Shown here: in pieces, positions 33,526 to 41,447 of the stretch | Layout: the number at the start of each line of letters is the position of its first letter | Position numbering within the stretch: the first letter of the stretch is position 1 | Origin: JABSSA01 sp039984715 | Lineage (GTDB): Bacteria; Pseudomonadota; Alphaproteobacteria; Rhodobacterales; Rhodobacteraceae | Length of the DNA stretch: 64,000 nt | Reading direction: 5' to 3' | Assembly: GCA_039984715.1 (NCBI GenBank) | Contig: JBDWUA010000020.1 | Span: 62,001 to 126,000 of the forward strand | The notes under the pieces: model-generated | Seen by the model: only the letters and a program-made list of their open reading frames with translations | Told to the model about the DNA's origin: nothing | Databases searched by the model: none | Position numbers and translations under genes: made by a program

Positions 33526-33968
33526 CCGTTCAAACGATATGTAAATCTCTCAGTGTTCCGCTGCGGCAAGACCGCGCTTTTCGCCTTTTTACGGATGGGT
33601 TGGCCGATTGGTGGCCTGTGGAAAGCCATTCGATATCCGCAGGACAAGGTAAACGTCCCCAGAAATTGACAATTGAATCTAAATTAAACGGTCGGATCAT
33701 TGAAACACTTGAGGATGGGTCGACAACCATCTGGGGGCATTTCAGCGCATGGACACCGCCGGAAAGCTTGGTCTTGCAATGGTATGTTGGACGCGGCAGC
33801 GATCAGGCAACGCGGGTCAGCGTCGAATTCCAAGCGCGCGGTGATGAAACGGTAGTCACATTGGTTCACGATGGTTTTGAAATATTCGGCGACGACGGTA
33901 CCGACATATGGACCCAATATCAAAACGGTTGGGATCCGGTTCTGGCCCGTTTTCAAGCGCTCGCTTAA
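33522..33968 (+). CDS. SRPBCC/AHSA1-family protein
   Basis: Protein of 148 residues with the START-like/Bet v 1 fold of the AHSA1 family, found adjacent to ArsR regulators in many bacteria. The opening strand VPLRQDRAFRLFTDGLADWWP and the ending VTLVHDGFEIFGDDG...QNGWDPVLARF are typical. Members bind hydrophobic ligands, and the ligand here is unknown. Expression is coupled to the regulator by a 4-nt overlap. It is convergent with the second Liv-type importer, with 2 nt between the genes. Confidence 0.85.
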   Translation: MTVQTICKSLSVPLRQDRAFRLFTDGLADWWPVESHSISAGQGKRPQKLTIESKLNGRIIETLEDGSTTIWGHFSAWTPPESLVLQWYVGRGSDQATRVSVEFQARGDETVVTLVHDGFEIFGDDGTDIWTQYQNGWDPVLARFQALA

Positions 33969-33970
33969 CT

Positions 33971-34660
33971 TTAAACGCCCAAATACTGATCTGCGACGCT
34001 CTGATTCAGCTCGCCTATATCACCAGTCCAAACTGTTTTTCCCCGCTCTATTATCACTGCCTGGTCGGCAACTTTTCGAAGCTCTGACAATGATTTATCT
34101 ACAACAACTAAAGCCAGCCCTGTTTCTGACTTCAGATGCGCGATGGCGTCCCAGATTTCGTGGCGAACAACGGGTGCCAACCCTTCGGTCGCTTCATCCA
34201 GGATAAGAACGCGCGGGTTGGTCATCAATGCGCGCCCAATTGCCAACATTTGTTGTTCGCCCCCTGACAAGGTTCGCGCCGCTTGTTTCGACCTTTCCCC
34301 AAGGCGCGGAAACATCTCGTACACTTTTGCTTCGTTCCAAAACCCACGCCGAGCGGCAGATATCAGGTTTTCCCTCACGGAAAGGGGCGCGAAACATCGA
34401 CGTCCTTCTGGCACCAACCCAAGGCCAGCCCGCGCGGCCTTGTAAGACGGCAGCCTTGCGATATCGCGCCCATCAAACATAAGTACGCCCGTTGAATGGC
34501 GCAGCATCCGACAGATCACTTTAATTGTCGTGGACTTGCCCATACCGTTGCGCCCCATCAGCGCCAGCACTTCGCCTTCGTCAAGGGACAGATCGACACC
34601 AAACAACGCTTGGACTGGCCCATAGCTTGCCTCGATCCCACTAAGCGATAAAAGACTCAC
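33971..34660 (-). CDS. Liv-type ABC ATPase (LivF family), second system
   Basis: ATPase of 229 residues: Walker A GRNGMGKST at 36-44, signature LSGGEQQMLAIGRALM, Walker B VLILDEATEGLAP. The Glu that acts as catalytic base is followed by Ala rather than Pro, a minor deviation. The end SVADQYLGV is typical LivF. It is the last gene of the operon SBP-LivH-LivM-LivG-LivF on the minus strand and overlaps the LivG stop by 4 nt. No terminator is visible before the convergent SRPBCC gene. Confidence 0.87.
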   Translation of the reverse strand: MSLLSLSGIEASYGPVQALFGVDLSLDEGEVLALMGRNGMGKSTTIKVICRMLRHSTGVLMFDGRDIARLPSYKAARAGLGLVPEGRRCFAPLSVRENLISAARRGFWNEAKVYEMFPRLGERSKQAARTLSGGEQQMLAIGRALMTNPRVLILDEATEGLAPVVRHEIWDAIAHLKSETGLALVVVDKSLSELRKVADQAVIIERGKTVWTGDIGELNQSVADQYLGV

Positions 34661-35412
34661 GCGCTGACCTCATCACCAAGATAGGCCTGCCGCACGTCTG
34701 GGTCCGCGCGAATCTCGTCAGCCGTTCCGGTGGCAATGATTTTGCCGTAGACCAAAACGCTGATGCGATCCGCCAATGCGAACACTGCGTCCATATCATG
34801 TTCGACCAACAATATTGGCGCTTTTTCACGTAACCCGTCCAAAAAGCCTGTCATGCGAAGCGATCCTTCGCCCCCAAGCCCGGCCATAGGTTCGTCCATC
34901 AAAAACACCCGCGGCTCTAATGTCAGGGCGACGGCAACTTCTAACAAGCGGCGTTGTCCGTGGCTTAGTTCTCCGGTCAAAGCTCCGGATTGATCGGACA
35001 AACCAACCTGTTCCAACGCATTTTCTGCGCGCACGCGCAGGGCTTGATCCTTCATCACTGGTCGAAAGAACCGCCAGACAGTTCCCGATTGCCCCAACGC
35101 GCCCAACATGACGTTCTGAAAGACCGTGTATTCCATCGCGAGGCTTGAGATTTGAAAGGTGCGGCCCAATCCAGCTTGCGCGCGGCGCGGCACCGACAAA
35201 TCAGTAATGTCTTGTCCCATAAACATGATGCGCCCTGCATCAGGTCGAAGCCCACCCGCGATCTGTTTGATCAATGTAGACTTGCCAGCTCCATTGGGCC
35301 CAATCAATGCGTGGATTTCACCACGGCGCAATTCCAAGTCCACATTGTCGGTTGCGCGCAACGCGCCAAAAGACTTTGATACCTGATCGACGTGAAGCAA
35401 TGCGTCAGTCAT
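34657..35412 (-). CDS. Liv-type ABC ATPase (LivG family), second system
   Basis: ATPase of 251 residues: Walker A GPNGAGKST at 38-46, signature LSHGQRRLLEVAVAL, Walker B VFLMDEPMAGLG, H-loop EHDMDAVFALADR, and end DVRQAYLGDEVSA. The ATG overlaps the LivM stop by 8 nt; a frame extended seven codons upstream is less likely. The SHGQ signature is frequent in LivG proteins and functional. It works with LivF in the same complex. Confidence 0.87.
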   Translation of the reverse strand: MTDALLHVDQVSKSFGALRATDNVDLELRRGEIHALIGPNGAGKSTLIKQIAGGLRPDAGRIMFMGQDITDLSVPRRAQAGLGRTFQISSLAMEYTVFQNVMLGALGQSGTVWRFFRPVMKDQALRVRAENALEQVGLSDQSGALTGELSHGQRRLLEVAVALTLEPRVFLMDEPMAGLGGEGSLRMTGFLDGLREKAPILLVEHDMDAVFALADRISVLVYGKIIATGTADEIRADPDVRQAYLGDEVSA

Positions 35413-36388
35413 GCGCCACCTCGCGACCAGCAAGCGCGCCGATCAGCCCGCCGCGTGCGAACAGAACGACAAGCAGCAAGATCGCACCAACATAGATCAG
35501 CCAAAATTCACTGACACCGCTAAGCAGATGTTCCAAAAGAACAAATAGGCACGCGCCAGCGACGGGACCGTATAAGCGCCCTATTCCGCCTAGAACAATA
35601 AAGACAATGAATTCACCCGACAATTGCCAGCTGAACATTGTCGGACTGATGAACCTGTTCAGATCAGCGAACAACGCCCCGGCAAGCCCCGTCACAGCAC
35701 CCGAAATAACAAAAGCCACAAGACGCAGGCGAAACGGTGTCAGGCCCACTGTTTCAACCCGTTCCGCATTTTGGCGCGCTGCATTCAGTGCCAAGCCGAA
35801 TGGCGACCGGGCCAACCGCCCCATCCCCCACAGCGTCACAGCAAGTATGCAAAACACCAGCCCAAAGAACTGTAGCGGATCCAACGTATTCAATCCGGGA
35901 AAGCCGTTGCGCACATAGATGCTCAGCCCATCTTCGCCACCATAAGCGGGCCACGAAATTGCGAAGTAATAAAACATCTGTCCAAAGGCGAGCGTGATCA
36001 TAATGAAGTAAACGCCCGATGTTCGCAGGCTAAGTACCCCGATGATCCATGCAATAAATGCAGAAACGATCACCGTAACAAGCCAGATCACCGGCATGGA
36101 TTTGGTCCCCTCGATCAAAAAGGGAACCTCGATCAATGGGGCATAGGATTGGGCGTGCGATGCCAATATGCCCATCGTGTATCCACCAATGCCAAAAAAC
36201 ACAGCGTGCCCCAGACTGACCAACCCACCAAGACCCAAGGCAAGGTTCAAACCGACTGCCGCCAAAGCAAGGATTGCCGCACGGGTCGCCAGTGTGATCA
36301 AGAACGGTTCGTCGCCCATCCATGCACTGACGGACACAACAGGCAAGGCAAAGAAAATCAGTGTGTTTACAATTGCTTCCCGACCCAT
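35405..36388 (-). CDS. Liv-type ABC permease (LivM family), second system
   Basis: Permease of 327 residues with the hallmark LGLGGLVSLGHAVFFGIGGYTMG and the loop ALNAARQNAERVETVGLTPFRLRL that contacts the ATPases. About nine helices are visible. The ATG chosen lies just behind the LivH stop after a GGGGAAGG ribosome site; an in-frame ATG five codons earlier overlaps LivH. It is shorter than the LivM of the first system, lacking the periplasmic insert, so the two importers are not recent duplicates. Confidence 0.86.
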   Translation of the reverse strand: MGREAIVNTLIFFALPVVSVSAWMGDEPFLITLATRAAILALAAVGLNLALGLGGLVSLGHAVFFGIGGYTMGILASHAQSYAPLIEVPFLIEGTKSMPVIWLVTVIVSAFIAWIIGVLSLRTSGVYFIMITLAFGQMFYYFAISWPAYGGEDGLSIYVRNGFPGLNTLDPLQFFGLVFCILAVTLWGMGRLARSPFGLALNAARQNAERVETVGLTPFRLRLVAFVISGAVTGLAGALFADLNRFISPTMFSWQLSGEFIVFIVLGGIGRLYGPVAGACLFVLLEHLLSGVSEFWLIYVGAILLLVVLFARGGLIGALAGREVAHD

Positions 36389-36389
36389 C

Positions 36390-37307
36390 TTAACCTTCCC
36401 CATAAAGGCCAGATGGACGAAAAATCAAGATGATGGCCATCAGCACGTATATCGCCATCGACGCCAAAGCTGACCCAACCGTCGTCGCGGTCGAGGCGTC
36501 AGTGAACAGACCAAAAACCATTGGCAACATAACACCGCCTAGCGTGTCGACAAAACCGACAAGAAGCGCTCCGACCAGCGCCCCCTTTATGGATCCGATC
36601 CCGCCAATGACGATGACGACAAACGCTAAAATCAGGATAGGTTCCCCCATGCCGACTTCGACCGATTGAATGGCGCCAACCATAGCGCCGGCCAAACCAG
36701 CAAGTGCAGCCCCCAATGCGAAAACGGCAGTGTATAGTTTGGAAATATCGACCCCAAGTGCCGCGATCATCTCGCGGTCGCTTTCACCAGCGCGAATTTG
36801 GATGCCGATGCGTGTGCGTCCGATCAACTGGAACAAACCCACAGCAACGGCCAACCCTACAAGGATGATCGCAAGCCGATAGGCTGGATATTGGATGCCA
36901 CCCGGCAATGTCACCGGGCCAGATAGCAATGCGGGAACGTCCAAGTACAAAGGAAACGAACCGAACATCCAGCGGGTGCCTTCGGAGAGGATTAGGATCA
37001 ATGCAAATGTCGCAAGAACTTGGTCCAAGTGATCCCTTTCGTACAACCGTCGGATCACCACCAGTTCGATCAACGCCCCCGCAGCGGCAGCGGCGGCCAT
37101 TGCAGCCGCGAGACCCAGTAAAAAGGAACCGGATGCGGCCGCAACTGTTGCCGCTGCAAAAGCGCCAATCATATACAGCGACCCGTGTGCGAGGTTGATC
37201 AAACCCATGACGCCAAAGATCAGCGTCAAACCCGCAGCCATCAGGAACAGCATGATACCTGACTGCAATCCATTTAACATTTGCTCAAAGAAAAGAAGGG
37301 TGCTCAT
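36390..37307 (-). CDS. Liv-type ABC permease (LivH family), second system
   Basis: Permease of 305 residues, opening FFEQMLNGLQSGIMLFLMAAGLTLIFGVMGLINLAHGSLYM, which carries the family's first helix and the NLAHG motif. The EAA-like loop reads RAGESDREMIAALGVDISK. It partners with LivM. Its start follows the receptor gene after 75 nt, a gap occupied by a strong stem-loop. The unusually alanine-rich helix (about 68-82) lies in the membrane and shows no sign of an error. Confidence 0.87.
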   Translation of the reverse strand: MSTLLFFEQMLNGLQSGIMLFLMAAGLTLIFGVMGLINLAHGSLYMIGAFAAATVAAASGSFLLGLAAAMAAAAAAGALIELVVIRRLYERDHLDQVLATFALILILSEGTRWMFGSFPLYLDVPALLSGPVTLPGGIQYPAYRLAIILVGLAVAVGLFQLIGRTRIGIQIRAGESDREMIAALGVDISKLYTAVFALGAALAGLAGAMVGAIQSVEVGMGEPILILAFVVIVIGGIGSIKGALVGALLVGFVDTLGGVMLPMVFGLFTDASTATTVGSALASMAIYVLMAIILIFRPSGLYGEG

Positions 37308-37347
37308 CCTGCCCCAGACAAGTTAAAGAACATTCTGCATCTGATTG

Positions 37348-37379
37348 AAATTGCGCCTCAATTTAACGAGGCGCAATTT
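37348..37379 (-). terminator. stem-loop between receptor and permease genes, second Liv system
   Basis: A 12-bp perfect stem (AAATTGCGCCTC / GAGGCGCAATTT) around an 8-nt loop lies 3 nt behind the receptor stop. Only a short T-stretch follows on the minus strand, so read-through to the permease genes is expected. It probably stabilises the receptor mRNA and reduces downstream expression. Confidence 0.72.
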
Positions 37380-37382
37380 GTC

Positions 37383-38519
37383 TTACATTTTGCAGTCTGC
37401 GCCATATGCGTCTGTGTGACCGGTGGCAGCTGTGCCAATCAACTTATTGGTCACAACGTCGCCTTCCTTGACCACTTCGCGCATATAGATGTTCTGAATC
37501 GGGTGGTGATTGTCACCGAATTCAAAGTCTCCGCGCACAGATTGATAATCTGCCGCCTTCAGTGCTGCACGGAATCCATCCGCATCCGAAACGTCAGCCT
37601 TGCCCATGGCTGAGATCAACAAGTTCGCCGTGTCAAATCCCTGCGCTGCATAAAGTGAAGGCAAGCGTCCGTATTCCTGCTGAAAGCCCGCAACAAAGTC
37701 TGCGTTGCCCGGCACATCAAGATCTTTGGACCAATGGGATGTGTTCTTTACTCCTAACGCAGCTTCGCCAATTGCTCCTAAAATGCCTTGGTCAAAACTG
37801 AATGCGGGTCCCATTACAGGCTTTTCCACACCTGACGCGGCAAACTGTTTCATAAAGGAAATGCCCATTCCGCCCGGAAGGAAGAAATAGACCTGATCCG
37901 CATCGCTGGCACGGATTTGCGCAATTTCGGCTGCATAGTCTTGCTGGCCCAGCTTGGTATAAACCTCTTCGGTCACATCCCCTTTAAAGAAACGTTTGAA
38001 GCCCGCCATCATGTCCTGTCCAGCAGGGTAATTCGGCGCCATCAAGAACACTTTGCCGACGCCCTCTTCGCTGAGATATGCGCCCGCGGCTTCGGAAAAT
38101 GCATCATTCTGCCAACTGACATTGAAATAGTTTTGGTGGCACCCTTTTCCGGCCAACGGTGACGGTCCAGCGTTTGGAGACAGATAGAATTTCCCTTGCG
38201 CTGTGGCTGCGGGCACGACCGCCAACGCCAAGTTGGACCAAATGATCCCGGTCAGCACGTCAACCTTTTCCGATTGGATCAACTTATCAGCCAATTGAAC
38301 CGCGACGTCCGGCTTGCGTTGATCATCCTCGACGACGATTTCCAAATCGTCCGCCCCGGCCATTTTCGCCGCCAACAAAAACCCATCACGCACATCAATA
38401 CCAAGCCCGGCACCGCCGCCCGAAAGGGTCGTGATCATTCCGACTTTTAGTCCGTCTGCCAAAGCCAAAGGTGCCAAAGCGGTCATACAAGCTGCCATCA
38501 AAACCGATTTCAACTTCAT
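37383..38519 (-). CDS. Liv-type ABC transporter substrate-binding protein, second system
   Basis: Periplasmic receptor of 378 residues: a Sec signal peptide of about 21 residues ending LALA-DG, then the type I fold opening LKVGMITTLSGGGAGLGIDVRDGF. The ligand is unknown; homologues bind amino acids or aromatic acids. The ATG has an AGGGAGATG ribosome site; the 28-codon upstream extension is rejected. It opens the five-gene importer operon and is divergent from the KDPG aldolase gene, with inverted repeats in the shared upstream region. Confidence 0.88.
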   Translation of the reverse strand: MKLKSVLMAACMTALAPLALADGLKVGMITTLSGGGAGLGIDVRDGFLLAAKMAGADDLEIVVEDDQRKPDVAVQLADKLIQSEKVDVLTGIIWSNLALAVVPAATAQGKFYLSPNAGPSPLAGKGCHQNYFNVSWQNDAFSEAAGAYLSEEGVGKVFLMAPNYPAGQDMMAGFKRFFKGDVTEEVYTKLGQQDYAAEIAQIRASDADQVYFFLPGGMGISFMKQFAASGVEKPVMGPAFSFDQGILGAIGEAALGVKNTSHWSKDLDVPGNADFVAGFQQEYGRLPSLYAAQGFDTANLLISAMGKADVSDADGFRAALKAADYQSVRGDFEFGDNHHPIQNIYMREVVKEGDVVTNKLIGTAATGHTDAYGADCKM

Positions 38520-38662
38520 TGCTACATCTCCCTGAAAAATCGAGCCGTGTTTCCGACCCTTAAACATGTGCAGAGCAGCACCCGAGCAGCCCCGCGCTGT
38601 CAAGACTGTTGCCGCATTCTAGATTTTATTCAATCTTAAAGCTTCTCGCGAAATCGTTGGTT

Positions 38663-38814
38663 TTCATTGGGAACGATCAAAGATAATTTCGTTCCCGGTC
38701 AAGGTCCTGCCGTTTGGGGACTGAAATGTCTGACATTCCTATTTTACACTGCTTTCACGCGGGATTTGACGTCGCGGCCCTTGCATCTCAATTCGCGAGC
38801 GTTCATTGGGAGCG
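38663..38814. promoter_or_regulatory. inverted and direct repeats between receptor gene and eda
   Basis: GGGAACGA-n12-TCGTTCCC is a perfect 8-bp inverted repeat at 38669-38696. A direct repeat TTCATTGGGAACG (38663-38675) recurs as TTCATTGGGAGCG (38802-38814). The roughly 330-nt space between the divergent genes has no gene. These repeats are candidates for a regulator site serving one or both genes; the regulator is not known. Confidence 0.4.
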
Positions 38815-38850
38815 CAAACATTTCATATGAGCGACAGCAGGAGTTTCATC

Positions 38851-39489
38851 ATGACCCCACAAGAAATGACCCCGCAGCTTCAAAAATTGTGTTCGGCCTG
38901 CCCTGCAGTGCCTGTCATCGAAGTCACCGACCTTGCGCAAGCTGTGCCATTGGCCACAGCTTTGACAAATGCTGGCGTTGCGATGCTAGAAGTAACCTTG
39001 CGCACTAACGTTGCGATGGATGCAATTCGGGCAATGGCGGGCATAGAATGCGCTGTTGTTGGCGCGGGCACCTTGCTGACACCCGAGCAAGTCTATGAGG
39101 CGAAAGAAGCAGGCGCTGAATTTGGTGTGTCCCCAGGCGCAACACCTCAATTGCTGGACGCAGCAGAAGCCGCTGGCCTGCCATTGCTTCCTGGTGCAAG
39201 CACAGTTTCAGAAATGATGCTGCTTCTTGAACGCGGCTATACGTTGCAAAAGTTCTTTCCAGCCGAAGCATCGGGCGGCGCGTCCGCACTGAAATCAATC
39301 TCTGGTCCTTTGCCCCAAGTGACGTTCTGTCCAACTGGCGGCATCACGCGTGAAAAAATGTCAGAATACCTTAGCTTAAGTAACGTCATTTGCGCCGGCG
39401 CAAGCTGGCTTTCGCCAAAGGACAAGCTGGCATCAGGTGATTATGCTGGGATTGAAGCTTCGGCAAAGGAAGCTTTGAAAAGCCTTTGA
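38851..39489 (+). CDS. eda: 2-dehydro-3-deoxy-phosphogluconate aldolase (KDPG aldolase)
   Basis: Class I aldolase of 212 residues. It cleaves KDPG to pyruvate and glyceraldehyde 3-phosphate in the Entner-Doudoroff route. Lys134 in LQKFFPAEASGG is the Schiff-base residue. Glu47 with Arg51 (LEVTLRT) and the GAGT loop are in place. The ATG at 38851 follows an AGGAG ribosome site; earlier in-frame ATGs are rejected. No edd or zwf gene lies beside it. A KDGal-6-P or other KDG-type substrate is possible, but the motif set fits Eda best. Confidence 0.88.
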   Translation: MTPQEMTPQLQKLCSACPAVPVIEVTDLAQAVPLATALTNAGVAMLEVTLRTNVAMDAIRAMAGIECAVVGAGTLLTPEQVYEAKEAGAEFGVSPGATPQLLDAAEAAGLPLLPGASTVSEMMLLLERGYTLQKFFPAEASGGASALKSISGPLPQVTFCPTGGITREKMSEYLSLSNVICAGASWLSPKDKLASGDYAGIEASAKEALKSL

Positions 39490-39526
39490 TCGCCGGTTGG
39501 CGAGACGCCATTCGATAAGCATGTTC

Positions 39527-39553
39527 GATGCTGACCCCATTTGGGTCAGCATC
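39527..39553. terminator. convergent stem-loop between eda and the hydroxyacid dehydrogenase gene
   Basis: An 11-bp perfect stem, GATGCTGACCC / GGGTCAGCATC, with a five-base loop lies between the two convergent gene ends. No strong T-run follows on either strand. Its position suggests it ends or protects both transcripts. Confidence 0.7.
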
Positions 39554-39570
39554 CGCTATTAAACAGCTAC

Positions 39571-40533
39571 TTAAGGCTGCAAATGTGCGCATTCCGGAAC
39601 GGGTGTTAAAACACTGCCGTCTTTTTGGAATTTCGAAAGATTATCACACACCAAATCCCCCATGGCTTGGCGCGTTTCAATCGTCGCACTGCCAACATGG
39701 GGCGTCAGAACCACATTTTCCATACCTTTCAGGGCGTCCGGAATCTGAGGCTCAGCATCAAACACATCCAGTCCAGCGCCACCTAACGCGCCTGATTGCA
39801 GCGCTTGGAGCAACGCGACCTCATCGACAACCGATCCACGCGAGACATTGATCAGAATGCCGTCTGGCCCCAACGCAGCAAGAACATCAGCATTCACAAT
39901 ATGACGCGTTGCGTCACCACCGGGGGTGATGACAATCAACACATCCACATGTGCAGCCAAATCGCTGAGCTTATCAAAGTACTGATAAGGCACATCTTTT
40001 TTGCTTCGCGTATGGTATGAGATTTCTGCGCCAAACGTCAGACAATGCGATGCAATTGTCTGACCGATGCGGCCCAAGCCCAATATCCCGACTTTGCGAT
40101 TCATCACAGAACGCGTCAGCGGAAACGCTCCGTTCGATTCCCAATTGCCGGACCGAGCCCAAGCATCTGCTGGGACAAGCTTGCGTGACACCGCAAACCA
40201 CAACATCAATGCCGTCACCGCCACTTCGTCGTTCAACACATCGGGTGTGTGACAGACAATGATGCCGCGCTTTGCCAATTCCGGCGCATCGATCGCGTCG
40301 TACCCAACGCCGTAACTCGATACGATTTTCAGGTTGGGCAATGCAGATACAACATCATCGGGCACCCCCCAATGACCATCGGTCAAAACGGCGACAAAAC
40401 CCGCGCCTTGTGCCGCAAGGAAAGCTGCGCGGTCAGATTGCGCGAAAAGCTCGGTTATGTCGAACTCTGCCGACACTCGTTCGCGCATCCGTTCCGTGAT
40501 CTCACCGATTTGCAAAAGATGAGGTTTAGTCAT
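39571..40533 (-). CDS. D-2-hydroxyacid dehydrogenase (glyoxylate/hydroxypyruvate reductase type)
   Basis: NAD(P)-dependent enzyme of 320 residues. The nucleotide motif GLGRIG is at 152-157. The catalytic triad is Arg232, Glu261 and His279 in RGSVVDE, FDAEP and TPHVGSAT. It interconverts 2-oxo and D-2-hydroxy acids such as glyoxylate/glycolate. Its ATG overlaps the stop of the FAH hydrolase gene by 8 nt. It is the last gene of the SDR-dehydratase-hydrolase operon, so it could handle the two-carbon or three-carbon product of that pathway. The exact substrate is not set by sequence. Confidence 0.85.
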   Translation of the reverse strand: MTKPHLLQIGEITERMRERVSAEFDITELFAQSDRAAFLAAQGAGFVAVLTDGHWGVPDDVVSALPNLKIVSSYGVGYDAIDAPELAKRGIIVCHTPDVLNDEVAVTALMLWFAVSRKLVPADAWARSGNWESNGAFPLTRSVMNRKVGILGLGRIGQTIASHCLTFGAEISYHTRSKKDVPYQYFDKLSDLAAHVDVLIVITPGGDATRHIVNADVLAALGPDGILINVSRGSVVDEVALLQALQSGALGGAGLDVFDAEPQIPDALKGMENVVLTPHVGSATIETRQAMGDLVCDNLSKFQKDGSVLTPVPECAHLQP

Positions 40534-41371
40534 CAGCGCGTACAGTTTGACGTTGAACGCCAAGGCCTTCGATCTTCAGCTCCATGGTGTCGCCTGCATT
40601 CAAGAAGACCGGCGGTTTCATTCCCATACCAACACCCGGAGGCGTGCCTGTCGAAATGACGTCACCCGCATTCAGCGTCATCAACTGGCTGAGATGACTG
40701 ATGCATTGCGCAATCGTAAAGATCATTGTTGACGAATTACCGGTCTGCATCCGCTTGCCGTTCACATCCAGCGACATCCCTAACATTTGGGGGTCTGGGA
40801 TTTCGTCACGCGTCACCAACCAAGGGCCTGTTGGTCCAAAAGTGTCGCAGCTTTTGCCTTTGGTCCATTGACCGGTCAACTTTGTCTGAAAGTCACGTTC
40901 GCTGACATCGTTACAAATGCAATATCCTGCAACGTAATCTAACGCGTCTTCTTCGCTGACATATTTACAGGTTTTCCCAATGACGACGCCCAGTTCGACT
41001 TCCCAATCCGTCGATGACGATCCACGTGGCTTGACCACGTCATCATATGGGCCCGAAATGGCAGAGTTCGCCTTGAGGAAGAGGATCGGATGTTCCGGGA
41101 TGGCAGCCCCTGTTTCTGCTGCGTGATCTGAAAAGTTCAGACCAATGCACATGAATTTTCCAATTTGTCCCACGCACGTCCCTATACGTGGATCCCCATC
41201 GACTGCGGGCAAAGACGATGCATCCAATGCTGCAAGCCGCGCAATAGCTTCATCACCAAGCGTCGCGCCAGCGATATCGTCAACATGTCCAGACAGGTCA
41301 CGTAAGATACCATCGGCATCGATCATTCCCGGCTTTTCGGATCCCGGCTCACCAAAACGGCATAGTTTCAT
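40526..41371 (-). CDS. fumarylacetoacetate hydrolase-family protein (2,4-diketo-3-deoxy-sugar-acid hydrolase type)
   Basis: FAH-fold hydrolase of 281 residues, opening MKLCRFGEPGSEKPG. The metal and substrate site blocks KANSAISGPYDDVVKP, DWEVELGVVIGK and VISTGTPPGVGMG are present. In pathways for L-fucose and pentoses that avoid phosphorylation, such enzymes split 2,4-diketo-3-deoxy acids into pyruvate and lactate or glycolate. The adjacent SDR and IlvD/Edd dehydratase make that role the best fit. Other FAH enzymes act on aromatic ring products, but no such genes are near. Confidence 0.83.
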   Translation of the reverse strand: MKLCRFGEPGSEKPGMIDADGILRDLSGHVDDIAGATLGDEAIARLAALDASSLPAVDGDPRIGTCVGQIGKFMCIGLNFSDHAAETGAAIPEHPILFLKANSAISGPYDDVVKPRGSSSTDWEVELGVVIGKTCKYVSEEDALDYVAGYCICNDVSERDFQTKLTGQWTKGKSCDTFGPTGPWLVTRDEIPDPQMLGMSLDVNGKRMQTGNSSTMIFTIAQCISHLSQLMTLNAGDVISTGTPPGVGMGMKPPVFLNAGDTMELKIEGLGVQRQTVRADD

Positions 41372-41447
41372 CTGTTCTTCTCCCTTGTATCTGAGAATCC
41401 GTCAGACCCATGTTGTGCAATGGGTCTGATCGACTAATTTTAGATTG

